From positions 1-64,000 of the forward strand of contig JAQUEZ010000001.1 in the NCBI GenBank assembly GCA_028684915.1: a stretch of DNA of 64,000 bases, given 5' to 3'. Below are positions 16,794-26,951 of this stretch, one piece after another. The number at the start of each line of letters is the position of its first letter. Position 1 is the first letter of the stretch. The position numbers were made by a program, and so were the translations under genes. The notes under the pieces were generated by a model that saw only the letters and a program-made list of their open reading frames with translations, ran no database searches and was not told the DNA's origin. Source of the stretch: Desulfobulbus sp. GTDB lineage: Bacteria; Desulfobacterota; Desulfobulbia; Desulfobulbales; Desulfobulbaceae.

Positions 16794-19700
16794 CTCTTGA
16801 AGCGAGCCGTAGCCGCCACCGCCCGGAGTCTTGATTACAATCAGATCACCGGCAGAAACCGCAACCTCATCGTTGCCCTGTAACTCCACCTCGCGACCGT
16901 CAGCGCGAACGAGAAGATTGCGTCCCGGCTTACCCGGCCCACCACCGTTGAGCCCATACGGCGCATTGATCCGATTGGAGGAAAGGATGGTCGCGGTCAT
17001 GGGTTCTAAAAAACGCAGCTTGCGCACCACTCCATCCCCGCCATGCCATTGCCCCTCTCCACCTGAACCGCGACGGATGGCAAACGCTTCCACCCGCACC
17101 GGGAAGCGCAACTCCAGCACCTCGGGGTCGGTCATGCGGGTATTGGTCATGTGGCTGTGGACCGCACTGGCACCGTCATGATCCGGACCGGCCCCGGTGC
17201 CGCCGCAAAGAGTTTCGTAATTCTGATGTTCGGCATTGCCGTAGAGAAAATTGTTCATTGTTCCCTGGGAGGCGGCCAACTGGCCCAAGGCCCCGTAGAG
17301 GCAGTCGGTGATCGCCTGGGAGACCTCAGTATTACCAGCGATTACCGCTGCCGGGTAGTGGGGGTTGATCATGGTTCCTTCGGGGATGATCAGCTTGAGC
17401 GGTTTAAGACAGCCCTCATTGAGCGGTAAGGCCGTATCGACCAGAGTACGAAAAACATACAGCACTGCGGCACGACAGACCGAACGAGGGGCGTTGCGAT
17501 TGCCCGGATGCTGGTTTGAGGTGCCGGTAAAATCGATCACCGCCTCACGAGCGGCATGATCTACCTTAATCTGGACTCTGATTTGGCTGCCGTCATCCAT
17601 GGGATACGTAAAACTGCCATCGCGAAGCACGGCCAGCACACGTCGTACCGACTCCTCAGCGTTGTCCTGAACATGGGCCATGTACGCGCACACCGTTTCC
17701 AGGCCAAAATGGGCCACCATACGTTTGAGTTCACGGATGCCGGTCTCGTTGGCTGCAATCTGGGCGGTGAGATCCGCCAGGTTCTGCTCCACCTTACGGC
17801 AAGGATAAATCCCGGAAAGCAACAGGTGCCTGGTGTGTTCTTCACGCAAGACACCCTGGTCCACCAGGAGCCAGTTGTCAATCACAACCCCCTCTTCCTC
17901 GATCCGTTTCGAGTCCGGCGGCGAGGAACCCGGAGTACGTCCGCCGATATCGGCATGATGACCGCGTGAACCGACCAAGAAGAGTATCTCCTGACCGGCC
18001 TCATCCCAACAGGGGGTAATGACCGTCACATCGGGCAGATGGGTACCGCCGTTATAGGGGGCATTCTGCATGAAGACATCTCCCGGTCGCATCCGCCCCT
18101 GATTATCGCGTAGAATCGCCCGCACCGACTCGCCCATGGACCCCAAATGCACCGGCACGTGGGGAGCATTGGCCACTAGGTTACCTTGGCAATCAAACAG
18201 GGCGCAGGAGAAATCGAGCCGCTCCTTGATGTTCACCGAATGGGCGGTATTGGCCAGAGTCACCCCCATCTGCTCGGCAATCGACATGAACAGATTGGCA
18301 AAGACCTCAAGCATTACGGGATCCGCAGCCGTGCCCACCAGCTCTTTACAAACCTTTGGCTCAACCCGCTCAAGGATTAGATGGTTACGACTGTTGCACC
18401 GAGCCTTCCATCCCGACTCCAGGACCACGGTGCCGATGGGCTCGATGAGCAAAGCCGGCCCCATGACCTGTTGTCCTGGCTGCAGGGCCGAGCGCAGATA
18501 GAGCGGGGTCTGCTGCCAGGAATCTTCGAGCCAAATCGACACCTGCTGATGCGGCTTGGGGATGCTTGTGGTTTGCGCCAGTTGCGGTTCGATTAAGGGT
18601 TCACTGCAACCGACCGCCTCCACCACCAAGGCCTCGACCATCAAGGGCCGCTCAGGGGTGATAAAACCAAAACGCTGCCTATGGGCGGTCTCAAAAGCCT
18701 GCCGCATGAACCCCGCATCACCGAGGCCCACCTCCAGACTGCTATCGGTGCCGCTGTAGCGCAGGTGGACCTTGGTTAGCACCTGAATCTGGGCCTCAGC
18801 CACGCCCTGCCCGTGCACCTCTTCCCGCACCGCCGCGAACAACGGTTGCAAGGCACCATCCAACACCTCGGCAAGATCGACGGCTGCCAGGGGATGTTCG
18901 ATTTGCACTTCGCGCAGGCTGCGGATATCCGCCAGCCCCATGCCGTAGGCGGAAAGGACTCCGGCCAGGGGATGAAGAAAGATCCGCGTCATGCCCAAGG
19001 CATCAGCCACCTGGCAGCAATGCTGCCCACCGGCGCCCCCAAAACATTGCAGGGTATAACCGGTGACATCGTAGCCGCGCTGCACGGAGATGGTTTTGAT
19101 CGCATTGGCCATGTTTTCCACCGCGATGCGCAAAAAGCCCTCGGCCACAGCTTCGGCTGTAATCTCCTCATTGGTAGCGGTACTAATTTTCTGGGCAAGC
19201 TCGGTAAAACCAAGGTGGAGGATGTGTGCGTCCAGCGACTGATCGCCCTGCGGGCCAAAAAGCGGGGGAAAATGGGCAGACTGAATCCGGCCCAAAAATA
19301 CATTGCAGTCAGTGACCGTCAGTGGGCCGCCACGACGGTAACAGGCCGGACCGGGATTGGCCCCGGCGGAATCCGGCCCCACCTGGAACCGACCGGCCTC
19401 GAAATGGAGGATCGAACCACCACCTGCGGCCACGGTATGGATGCGCATCATCGGCGCCCGCATCCGCACCCCGGCGACTAGGGTATCGAAGCTACGCTCG
19501 AACTCCCCATCAAAATGGGTGACATCGGTGGAGGTGCCGCCCATGTCAAAGCCGATCAAACGCTCATATCCCGCCATGGCTGCAGTCCGCACCATGCCGA
19601 CCACGCCTCCGGCCGGGCCGGAAAGAACCGCATCCTTACCGCGAAACAAAGCAGCATCGGTGAGACCGCCGCTTGACTGCATAAACATCAGCCGGGTTGG

Positions 19701-20420
19701 GCGGCCTTGTTGATCGACCAGTTGGGCGGCCACCCGGTCGACATAGCGCCTAAGAATGGGTGAGAGGTAACTGTCGACCACCGTGGTATCCCCACGGGCG
19801 ATCAGTTTAATCAGGGGACTGACCTGATGGCTGACCGAAACCTGGCTAAAACCGATTTCGCGGGCAATGTCAGCCAGCCGTTTTTCGTGTTTTGGGAAGC
19901 GATAGGCGTGCATAAGGACAATGGCAATCGAGCGCAGCCCGCTCTCGTATGCCGCCTGCAAATCAACCCAGGCCTGGGATTCGCCAAGGGGCGCAACAAT
20001 ACGCCCTTGGGCATCAAGGCGTTCATCGACCTCAACCACCTGCGAATACAGCATTTTCGGCAGGATGATATGGCGAGCAAAGAGCTCGGGCCGGTTCTGA
20101 TAGCCGATTCTGAGTCCATCGCCAAAACCTTGGCTAATGGCCAGCAGGGTCGCTTCCCCTTTACGCTCCAAAAGGGCATTGGTGGCCACGGTAGTGCCCA
20201 TCTTCACCGCCTCAATGCATTCGGCAGGGATCGGCTCGTCGGTGGTCAGGCCAAGCAGGTTGCGAATCCCCTCCAGAGCAGCATCGCTATAGCGCTCGGG
20301 ATTTTCAGAGAGCAGTTTGCAGGTATGCAGGTGTCCCTCCGGATCCTTGCCGACCACATCGGTAAAGGTGCCACCACGATCAATCCAAAACTGCCATCTG
20401 TTGCCGTAACCCAACTGCAT
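16791..20420 (-). CDS. Fused 5-oxoprolinase / hydantoinase A-B
   Basis: A 1209-residue protein joining a hydantoinase A/oxoprolinase ATPase-like half (about 1-690; FWIDRGGTFTDVVG at the start, GFDMGGTSTDV and GGAGGQH inside) to a hydantoinase B half (about 710-1209; NIKERLDFSCALFD, PVHLGSMGESV, GGRTPGSSPPDS, and a final GTPGGGGYG-like KTPGGGGYG). This is the layout of ATP-dependent 5-oxoprolinase, which opens 5-oxo-L-proline to glutamate. Related hydantoinases and acetone carboxylases differ, so the substrate is a best guess. The start at 20420 is set by AGGAGG 3 nt upstream; the frame is open 20 codons further. The stop codon overlaps a repeat copy. Confidence 0.93.
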   Translation of the reverse strand: MQLGYGNRWQFWIDRGGTFTDVVGKDPEGHLHTCKLLSENPERYSDAALEGIRNLLGLTTDEPIPAECIEAVKMGTTVATNALLERKGEATLLAISQGFGDGLRIGYQNRPELFARHIILPKMLYSQVVEVDERLDAQGRIVAPLGESQAWVDLQAAYESGLRSIAIVLMHAYRFPKHEKRLADIAREIGFSQVSVSHQVSPLIKLIARGDTTVVDSYLSPILRRYVDRVAAQLVDQQGRPTRLMFMQSSGGLTDAALFRGKDAVLSGPAGGVVGMVRTAAMAGYERLIGFDMGGTSTDVTHFDGEFERSFDTLVAGVRMRAPMMRIHTVAAGGGSILHFEAGRFQVGPDSAGANPGPACYRRGGPLTVTDCNVFLGRIQSAHFPPLFGPQGDQSLDAHILHLGFTELAQKISTATNEEITAEAVAEGFLRIAVENMANAIKTISVQRGYDVTGYTLQCFGGAGGQHCCQVADALGMTRIFLHPLAGVLSAYGMGLADIRSLREVQIEHPLAAVDLAEVLDGALQPLFAAVREEVHGQGVAEAQIQVLTKVHLRYSGTDSSLEVGLGDAGFMRQAFETAHRQRFGFITPERPLMVEALVVEAVGCSEPLIEPQLAQTTSIPKPHQQVSIWLEDSWQQTPLYLRSALQPGQQVMGPALLIEPIGTVVLESGWKARCNSRNHLILERVEPKVCKELVGTAADPVMLEVFANLFMSIAEQMGVTLANTAHSVNIKERLDFSCALFDCQGNLVANAPHVPVHLGSMGESVRAILRDNQGRMRPGDVFMQNAPYNGGTHLPDVTVITPCWDEAGQEILFLVGSRGHHADIGGRTPGSSPPDSKRIEEEGVVIDNWLLVDQGVLREEHTRHLLLSGIYPCRKVEQNLADLTAQIAANETGIRELKRMVAHFGLETVCAYMAHVQDNAEESVRRVLAVLRDGSFTYPMDDGSQIRVQIKVDHAAREAVIDFTGTSNQHPGNRNAPRSVCRAAVLYVFRTLVDTALPLNEGCLKPLKLIIPEGTMINPHYPAAVIAGNTEVSQAITDCLYGALGQLAASQGTMNNFLYGNAEHQNYETLCGGTGAGPDHDGASAVHSHMTNTRMTDPEVLELRFPVRVEAFAIRRGSGGEGQWHGGDGVVRKLRFLEPMTATILSSNRINAPYGLNGGGPGKPGRNLLVRADGREVELQGNDEVAVSAGDLIVIKTPGGGGYGSLQE

Positions 20421-20681
20421 AGCCCTCCTGATCCTGCTCGATTTGTTTCTGTACCCCACGAAATTTTTCTCTTCACACATCTCAAAGGCCCTGTCAATGC
20501 TTTCTCCAACACCATATTTTTGCGTTCAATCAAGCTACTTAATCCGCACAGGCAAGAAGCGGATTCGGCGGCATCAGCAGACAGCAGGAGTCCATGTCCC
20601 CCTTTGCAACCTTTTGATTGAATACTGCTCGACTCTTTGCGGGTAAGGCTTTGCCAAGAGACCGTATTTTAAGATTTTCTT

Positions 20682-20711
20682 TTGACAAGGCCCAAGGATG
20701 CCTCCTACAAT
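20682..20711 (+). promoter_or_regulatory. Sigma-70 type promoter
   Basis: TTGACA (20682-20687), 18-bp spacer, TACAAT (20706-20711). The predicted transcription start near 20718 falls at or after the first usable ATG (20717) of the histidine kinase. The kinase is therefore either made from a leaderless message or begins further downstream. Confidence 0.6.
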
Positions 20712-20716
20712 ACGGC

Positions 20717-22663
20717 ATGTTTTTAACGATCTTGTACGCTACTCTTGTTGTTTTCGTTCCTTGCCGGTGGTATCAATCACACACCGTCCCAATGATTTAT
20801 CCTGGGGCATCGTTGCATCACTGCAATGTTTTTTTTTGCTGGATCACCGATTACAGAGAACACCTCTCCGATATTTTGCCGTCTTTTGAGCGATTCCTCG
20901 CTTTTTTTTCCACCTCTACCTCATTTGGGCTGACAGAAATCGGCTTGATTGTGGTTGTGCTCTTACTGGTGGTTCTCCTTATCCTGAACCAACGAAAAAA
21001 ACGGATTATTTCCAGCAAATCGAAGGAACTTGCTGAAACCGAGGCCCGGTACAGCCTCCTCTTTGAACATTCCCCCATTCCTCTTTTGGAAGAGGACCTG
21101 AGTGCGGTCAAGCATTTTATCGACCAACTCACCCAGCAGGGGGTAAGCGATTTCAGCGCCTATTTTGAGCAGCATCCAGAGAGCCTCAGGCGGTGCATCG
21201 ATATGGTCCGGGTTTGTACGGCCAACCGGGCCGCGCTCAAACTGTATGCCGCCCAAAAGAGCGAGGAGCTGATCCATCTGAGCACCGTACTCCCCGACGA
21301 TCAAAACGAGACCTTCAAGCAAGCGATACTCAATCTCCTAAAAAATGGCTCTTCAGAGTTGGTCTATGAAAACAAGGCTCTGGATGGACAACTTTTAACC
21401 GTTGAGCGAAGAGTCGTGGTTGCTGCCGGGTTTGAACAGAGCTGGAGCAAGGTTTTTGTCACCGGAATCGACATCACCGAACAGATGAAACTGAAAAACG
21501 AAAATAAGGCCTTTGAAAAACAACTGCAACAGACGCAAAAACTGGAAGCCATCGGCAGCCTAGCTGGCGGCATTGCCCATGATTTCAACAACATTCTGGC
21601 GCCGATCATGGGCCGGGCAGAACTCATGCTGGTGGAGAACCCGGGCAATGCCGATATTATGGAACATTGCCGGGGCATTATCGATGCATCCCGCCGCGCC
21701 CGTGATCTGGTCAAACAGATCCTGACCTTCAGCCGCCAGGTTGACCAGGAGATCCTGCCGGTTTGTATTGCCGATATCATTCAAGAAGTAGTCAAACTGG
21801 TCCGCCCAACGCTGCCCGCCACCATTGACATCGACTGCCAACTCCCCGATAAGTGCCCACGGGTCATGGCCGACTCGACCCAACTCCACCAGGTATTGAT
21901 GAACCTGATCACCAATGCCTACCATGCCATGGAGGACACGGGCGGCCAACTGAGATTGAGACTCGAGACCATCACCCTTGGCCTGGGAGCCTTTACGAAT
22001 TTATCCATCCCCCCCGGTCTTTATCAGCAACTCACCATCGCCGATACCGGCCATGGCATGGATGAAACCACTATGGCTAAAATTTTTGACCCTTACTTCA
22101 CCACCAAACCCCGCGGCAAGGGCACCGGTCTGGGCTTGGCGGTGGTGCTCGGTATCCTTCGCGGCTATGGCGGTGAAATCCGGGTAGCCAGTAAACCTGG
22201 GGAAGGCACCACCTTCACCCTCTATTTCCCGGTGGTCCAACTAGCAGAGGATCGACGACGCCACTTTATTGATCCCCAGGGGCCCATGCCCCGCGGTACG
22301 GAGCATATTCTGCTTGTGGATGATGAAAAATCCATTGCCGACGTCACCACCAGTATGCTAGAGCGTCTCGGCTACAAGGTGACGGTCCGGCTCAGTGGTT
22401 TTGATGCCCTGGAGGCCTTCCGCAGCCTTTCCGACAAGATCGATCTGGTGATTGCGGATCTGACCATGCCGCAGATGACCGGGTTACAACTCTACCGCGA
22501 GATCAAAACGATCCGTCCCGGGATCAAAGTGATCATCTGCACCGGTTTCAGCGAACAGCTGGACAGCGATAAATCACGGGTCATCGGTATCGAAGGCTTT
22601 CTCAACAAACCAGTGATTATGGCTGATCTCGCTCACTGTGTGCGCCAGGTGCTCGACAGCTGA
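20717..22663 (+). CDS. Membrane hybrid histidine kinase with receiver domain
   Basis: From the ATG at 20717 it is 648 residues. One clear membrane segment (IGLIVVVLLLVVLLIL, around residue 80-95) is followed by a PAS-like region ending VFVTGIDITEQM. A HisKA domain carries GGIAHDFNNILAPI, where the His is the phosphorylation site. An HATPase domain has NAYHAMEDTGG, IADTGHGMDE and GTGLGLAVV. The C-terminal receiver domain has DDEKS and the phospho-Asp in VIADLTMPQM. The NtrB-like kinase type suggests gene regulation. The N-terminus is uncertain: the open frame starts at 20618, but a good promoter lies at 20682-20711. No response regulator gene is adjacent. Confidence 0.88.
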   Translation: MFLTILYATLVVFVPCRWYQSHTVPMIYPGASLHHCNVFFCWITDYREHLSDILPSFERFLAFFSTSTSFGLTEIGLIVVVLLLVVLLILNQRKKRIISSKSKELAETEARYSLLFEHSPIPLLEEDLSAVKHFIDQLTQQGVSDFSAYFEQHPESLRRCIDMVRVCTANRAALKLYAAQKSEELIHLSTVLPDDQNETFKQAILNLLKNGSSELVYENKALDGQLLTVERRVVVAAGFEQSWSKVFVTGIDITEQMKLKNENKAFEKQLQQTQKLEAIGSLAGGIAHDFNNILAPIMGRAELMLVENPGNADIMEHCRGIIDASRRARDLVKQILTFSRQVDQEILPVCIADIIQEVVKLVRPTLPATIDIDCQLPDKCPRVMADSTQLHQVLMNLITNAYHAMEDTGGQLRLRLETITLGLGAFTNLSIPPGLYQQLTIADTGHGMDETTMAKIFDPYFTTKPRGKGTGLGLAVVLGILRGYGGEIRVASKPGEGTTFTLYFPVVQLAEDRRRHFIDPQGPMPRGTEHILLVDDEKSIADVTTSMLERLGYKVTVRLSGFDALEAFRSLSDKIDLVIADLTMPQMTGLQLYREIKTIRPGIKVIICTGFSEQLDSDKSRVIGIEGFLNKPVIMADLAHCVRQVLDS

Positions 22664-22753
22664 GCTCCTCACTCCTAGAAAAAACGCTCCTTCCACGGAG
22701 CCCGAATATTCCTCTACTCGGCGGCGTAGCTATTGCGACCACCGGAGAAAACT

Positions 22754-23671
22754 ATGAAATCGATTCCCATTGAAGAAACAAGCACCGTCTTGGCCGAACT
22801 GTTGAAATGTGGCTACTCACGGACCAAAATCAAACAGTTGCTCAAATACCGTGCGGTAGAGATTGATGAGGTGGCCGTAAACCGGCTGGAGCAATCTGTC
22901 AGCCCCGGTAACATTGTAACCATCGCCACAGAGAAGGAGATGGCGGAGCGGCCAGTGGACTGCCCCGGTATCAAGATTGTCTATGAAGACGAGGATCTCC
23001 TGGTCATCAATAAACCGGCCGGGCTGCTGACCATTGCCTCGGCCAGTGAAAAAAACAAGACCGCCTTTTACAAAGTTGGCGCCTGCCTCGGTGCACGGCC
23101 CAAGGGACGTGACCGGGCGTTCGTGATCCATCGCCTTGACCAGGGCGCCTCCGGCCTGCTGGTCTTTGCTAAAAACGAGGAGGCCCAACATGGATTGCAA
23201 AAAAGCTGGGCTCAAGCCGAAAAACAATTCCTTATTGTGGTCGAAGGACAGCTCTTAGAGAAAAAAGGCAAGGTAAGCAACTATTTATGTGAATCCAAGA
23301 TCCACCGAATGTTTGCCACCACCAAAAACAACAGCGAAGGCAAATACGCTGAAACCGATTTTCTGGTGGTCCGCAGCTCCTCTGAATTCAGCCTGGTTGA
23401 GGTCAGCCTGATCACCAGCCGCAAAAACCAGCTCCGGGTCCACTTGGCCGACATGGGACATCCGGTGGTCGGCGATAAAAAATATGGCGCCAAAACCGAT
23501 CCGATCAAACGCATCGCCATGCACGCCTCTTTGCTGGCCTTTCCCCACCCGACCACCGGTGAACCGATGCGTTTTACCCTGCCGATGCCGCTGAAATTCA
23601 ATGTCCTGCTCAAATCAGCCCAACCCGTATCATCGGAAAACGATTCCACCAATGCTCCCAAACCGGAGTAA
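22754..23671 (+). CDS. RluA-family RNA pseudouridine synthase
   Basis: A 305-residue enzyme. The S4-like RNA-binding domain is at about 10-65 (LLKCGYSRTKIKQLLKYRAVEI). The catalytic domain has HRLDQGASGLLVFAK with the catalytic Asp, preceded by VINKPAGLLTI and followed by NQLRVHLADMGHPVVGD. It isomerises uridines in rRNA or tRNA; the target site cannot be told. The ATG at 22754 has GGAGA upstream and is preferred to the earlier in-frame TTG. The lipoprotein gene follows after 6 bp. Confidence 0.93.
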   Translation: MKSIPIEETSTVLAELLKCGYSRTKIKQLLKYRAVEIDEVAVNRLEQSVSPGNIVTIATEKEMAERPVDCPGIKIVYEDEDLLVINKPAGLLTIASASEKNKTAFYKVGACLGARPKGRDRAFVIHRLDQGASGLLVFAKNEEAQHGLQKSWAQAEKQFLIVVEGQLLEKKGKVSNYLCESKIHRMFATTKNNSEGKYAETDFLVVRSSSEFSLVEVSLITSRKNQLRVHLADMGHPVVGDKKYGAKTDPIKRIAMHASLLAFPHPTTGEPMRFTLPMPLKFNVLLKSAQPVSSENDSTNAPKPE

Positions 23672-23677
23672 TCGGCC

Positions 23678-24238
23678 ATGAAAGCCCCTTTGCTGCCCGT
23701 ACTCTTCATCCTGCTTCTCGGCGGCTGTGCCAGTCTGAGCCAGGAGCAATGTCAACGGGGCGACTGGTACGGTCTAGGCGTGGTCGATGGCAAGGCAGGT
23801 GAGCCCACGCGTCGTCTGGAGGTACATAATCGTGCCTGCGCCGAGTATGGTGTACACATCAACGAAGGACCATACTTAGCCGGTCGGACAGAGGGGTTGA
23901 AAACTTTTTGCCGGTTGGAAAATGCCATTGTCACCGGTTTGGCTGGCCTTCGCTATGCCGGTGTCTGTCCCCCCGAAATCGACGCTACTTTTGCCCATTA
24001 CAATAACGCCGCCTATGCGGTTTTCCGTACCAGGCAGGAAATGGATGCCCTTCAGGCCCGGATCTCCGACACTGAACTCCGCTTGGAGGCCAATAAATAC
24101 CGCGATGATCGCAGTCGGCTACGCATGGATCTTGACGATCTTGCCCTACGCTATAGTGAGCTTCGCCAAGAACTTCGAGAGAACCAACACTATCTCCAGT
24201 ATCTCCAGGTTGAAGCCGGAAAAAGGCCTCGTCCCTGA
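23678..24238 (+). CDS. DUF2799 lipoprotein
   Basis: A 186-residue exported lipoprotein. The signal peptide ends in the lipobox LLGGC with Cys17 as the lipid site. The mature N-terminal part, with DWYGLGVVDGKAG, HNRACAEYGV and YLAGRTEGLKTFC, matches DUF2799. The C-terminal half (about 110-180) is a predicted coiled coil rich in Leu, Glu and Arg. The function of the family is unknown. It starts 6 bp after the pseudouridine synthase stop and is likely cotranscribed. Confidence 0.85.
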   Translation: MKAPLLPVLFILLLGGCASLSQEQCQRGDWYGLGVVDGKAGEPTRRLEVHNRACAEYGVHINEGPYLAGRTEGLKTFCRLENAIVTGLAGLRYAGVCPPEIDATFAHYNNAAYAVFRTRQEMDALQARISDTELRLEANKYRDDRSRLRMDLDDLALRYSELRQELRENQHYLQYLQVEAGKRPRP

Positions 24239-24348
24239 TCCCCTTTCCGACAGCCCTTAAATGATGCGTATTCTCAGCCGACAATGATTGACAGCCGGTT
24301 CCCGGATCGATACAGTTGCGCCACTGGTTCTCCGGGATTCACGCCCCT

Positions 24349-24378
24349 TTGAATTCATACAAAAAAACTCTTTATAAT
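24349..24378 (+). promoter_or_regulatory. Sigma-70 type promoter of the glycosyltransferase gene
   Basis: TTGAAT (24349-24354), 18-bp spacer and a perfect TATAAT (24373-24378). A leader of about 87 nt would precede the start at 24472. Confidence 0.6.
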
Positions 24379-24471
24379 CGCATTCGTTATCGACCTCGTT
24401 TTCTTCGGAAGCAGCACCTTTCCAACGAACGCCTTTGTCTCCCCGATCACCTCTGTAAGGAATTCTCTGTG

Positions 24472-25917
24472 ATGTATGTCCTGTTTGGTGTGTATGTTTT
24501 TTTTCTTGCCCTGATTTTAGTCTACAACCTGCTGCAGCTCAATCTGCTCTTCCACTACCTTGGTCGCAAGAAGCCCCAACCACCTCCACCCTTTCCAGAG
24601 GAAGAGCTACCCTTTGTCACCATCCAACTGCCGCTTTTCAACGAACCGTATGTTGCCGAACGACTGATCGACAATATTGCGGTCATGGATTATCCCCGAG
24701 ATCGCTTCGAGGTCCAGATTCTGGATGACTCCACCGATGAGACCACTGAACTGTGCCGGAAAAAAGCCGAGGAGTATCGCGACCAAGGACTTGATATCAA
24801 GGTGATCCACCGTACTGATCGTAGCGGCTACAAGGCGGGCGCTTTGGCTGCAGGGTTGCTCCAGGCCAAGGGCGCCTTTGTCGCCATCTTTGATGCCGAC
24901 TTTCTGCCCAATCCACAGTTTCTCAAAAACACCCTGCCCTATTTCCAAAACGAGCATGTTGGCGTGGTTCAGACCCGCTGGACCCACCTCAACGACAACT
25001 ATTCCCTGTTTACCAAGCTCCAGGCTCTGCAGCTCAACGTCCATTTCACCATCGAGCAGATGGGGCGTAAGGCCGGGCACCATTTTCTTCAGTTCAACGG
25101 CACCGCCGGTATCTGGCGAAAATCAACCATCGAGGATGCGGGGGGATGGAAGGCCGACACCCTTACCGAAGACCTGGATCTGAGTTTTCGGGCCCAACTC
25201 AAACACTGGGAGATCGTCTATCTGGAAGATGTTGAGGCACCGGCAGAGTTGCCGGCAGAGATGAACGGAATCAAATCACAGCAGTTTCGCTGGATGAAGG
25301 GTGGAGCGGAAAACGCCCGCCGCCTGGCGCCAATGGTTTGGAAAAGTGACCTTGACTGGGGAACCAAGCTCCATGCCATGGCCCACCTCGGCAACAGCTC
25401 GATCTTTGTGGCTGTGTTGATGATTGCCCTGACCAGTGTGGCCCTGCTGCCTTTTTTGGGCAACCTCAACTTGGATACCAGCTACTTGGGATTCTCGCTT
25501 TTAGGATTGGTAGGGGTGGCTTCAGTCTATTTTTACGCCAACATCCACCTGCTTTCCCGGCCCCTAACTCTGCGACAGATCCTGGCCCTGATCTATTACT
25601 TCCCCCTGCTTTTAACCATGTCCATGGGCCTGAGTTTCCATAACTCGGTGGCAGTCTTCGAGGGATACCTGGGAATCCGCTCCTCCTTTGTCCGCACCCC
25701 TAAATACAATATTGTCGGGCAAATGCGGCAAAAGGTTCACGGAGGGCAGAAAAACCCGATCAGCAATACGGTGCTCATCGAGGGACTACTCACCCTTCTC
25801 TTCTGCATTGCGCTGTTGGTCGGCGTGCAGCTAAAAGAGTTTAGCTTTTTCATCTTCCATCTGATGCTGGCGATCGGATTCGGCTCGATCTTTATTGTCT
25901 CCTGGCGTGAACGCTAA
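24472..25917 (+). CDS. Membrane family 2 glycosyltransferase (cellulose-synthase-like)
   Basis: A 481-residue processive-type glycosyltransferase. A first membrane helix (about 1-25) is followed by the GT-A domain with ILDDSTDE, FDADFLP, FNGTAGIWR, TEDLDLSFR and QQFRWMKGG, that is, the D, DXD, ED and QXXRW motifs. Four or more C-terminal membrane helices follow. The layout resembles CsbB/BcsA-like and ceramide glucosyltransferase-like enzymes. No cellulose partner genes are adjacent, so the polymer or lipid made is unknown. The start at 24472 has AAGGAA 12 nt upstream; the frame is open further left without family sequence and overlaps the promoter. Confidence 0.88.
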   Translation: MYVLFGVYVFFLALILVYNLLQLNLLFHYLGRKKPQPPPPFPEEELPFVTIQLPLFNEPYVAERLIDNIAVMDYPRDRFEVQILDDSTDETTELCRKKAEEYRDQGLDIKVIHRTDRSGYKAGALAAGLLQAKGAFVAIFDADFLPNPQFLKNTLPYFQNEHVGVVQTRWTHLNDNYSLFTKLQALQLNVHFTIEQMGRKAGHHFLQFNGTAGIWRKSTIEDAGGWKADTLTEDLDLSFRAQLKHWEIVYLEDVEAPAELPAEMNGIKSQQFRWMKGGAENARRLAPMVWKSDLDWGTKLHAMAHLGNSSIFVAVLMIALTSVALLPFLGNLNLDTSYLGFSLLGLVGVASVYFYANIHLLSRPLTLRQILALIYYFPLLLTMSMGLSFHNSVAVFEGYLGIRSSFVRTPKYNIVGQMRQKVHGGQKNPISNTVLIEGLLTLLFCIALLVGVQLKEFSFFIFHLMLAIGFGSIFIVSWRER

Positions 25918-25931
25918 GCAAAAGAGGCGGT

Positions 25932-26723
25932 CTAACCAATTTGTTTATCGTTGGTTCTGCCCTCAATCGCGAGAAAATTGAGGGTGGTGTGGACCGTGAA
26001 GAGCGGAAAAAGCAATGCCATAAAAAAGACATTCAACAGAGGCACCATGCTGATCAGGGCCGGGAACAAACCGAGACGAAAGGCCTGGTTGCGATGGTGG
26101 AGCAGCCAGCTCAGTTTTCTCCCCAGATTCCAGCGATAGCGTGAGGCCGGATAGTCGACAAACATCAGGGCCGAATAAAAGGCGTAGAGGCAAAAGACCG
26201 CCGCTTGCCCGGCCACGGGAATAAAGTTAGCGATCAGGGCCACCACCGACACTACCAACCCCATGGCGCCAATCTTCATCCCCTCCCAAAGATCGATCAT
26301 CACCCCGCCGAGGCTCAATTTGGCCTCCCCTTCACCTGCCCGGGGGCTATAACGGTTACCAGTCCAGTTACTCAAGAACACATAGCCAGGGGTGGTCAGA
26401 CTGTAGGCGAACACAAATGCCAAATAAAAGGCCACCACCCGGGTGAGAATCAAAAAGATCCATTTCAAACCGGTCCATCCCCAGAGGATTGCCCATTGCC
26501 AGAATTTTTCCACCGCCGGAGGGGTAGTGAAAAAAGAGCCGGTTAAATGGCTGATCAAATCGATTGAGAACAGATAACCGGCCCAAGTCAGAGAGCCGGT
26601 GACCAGCACCAAGATCAGACTCCATCCCAGAAGTCGCGGATGACGGAGAAGAAAGACAAAAGAAAAACTCAGAGGCACCCAGGCGGATGCGGGGCGGCCG
26701 GTAAATTGCGTTGAAGTGTCCAT
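25932..26723 (-). CDS. EI24-domain (CysZ-like) membrane protein
   Basis: A 263-residue protein with about four hydrophobic regions and the EI24/CysZ family features: FVFLLRHPRLL near the start, the central YPASRYRW..GRKLSWLLHHRNQAFRLG and then the PLLNVFFMALLFPLF segment. CysZ is a sulfate channel; the wider EI24 family is not well characterised, so transport of sulfate is only a possibility. Converges on the glycosyltransferase 14 bp away. Confidence 0.85.
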   Translation of the reverse strand: MDTSTQFTGRPASAWVPLSFSFVFLLRHPRLLGWSLILVLVTGSLTWAGYLFSIDLISHLTGSFFTTPPAVEKFWQWAILWGWTGLKWIFLILTRVVAFYLAFVFAYSLTTPGYVFLSNWTGNRYSPRAGEGEAKLSLGGVMIDLWEGMKIGAMGLVVSVVALIANFIPVAGQAAVFCLYAFYSALMFVDYPASRYRWNLGRKLSWLLHHRNQAFRLGLFPALISMVPLLNVFFMALLFPLFTVHTTLNFLAIEGRTNDKQIG

Positions 26724-26922
26724 AGTTGTCTTGGTAGAAAAAACGACTCAACGGATAACCGTTGAAAAAAAATGAAGTTTTTTAGCGAGGGTGATACATA
26801 TATCAATTGGCCTCGTAAAAAGGCCATCACATATAAAAAGCGAGAGGGGACTATAGCGCGTAGGGCTCAGGCCAACAAGCTGGAAATGATGCAGAACGAT
26901 TTGAAAGACAATATCGCTGCGT

Positions 26923-26941
26923 CCCTACCCACCGGGTAGGG
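26923..26941. terminator. Perfect GC-rich hairpin
   Basis: CCCTACCC, a 3-nt loop and GGGTAGGG, perfectly paired, lie about 10 nt downstream of the small leftward gene at 26952. No T-run follows, so the role in termination is likely but unproven. Confidence 0.5.
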
Positions 26942-26951
26942 GGCGATGTCA

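Noticed and set aside
18813..19481. Plus-strand open frame of 222 codons
   Set aside because: Antisense to the 5-oxoprolinase; GC-rich codon bias of the real gene produces open antisense frames.
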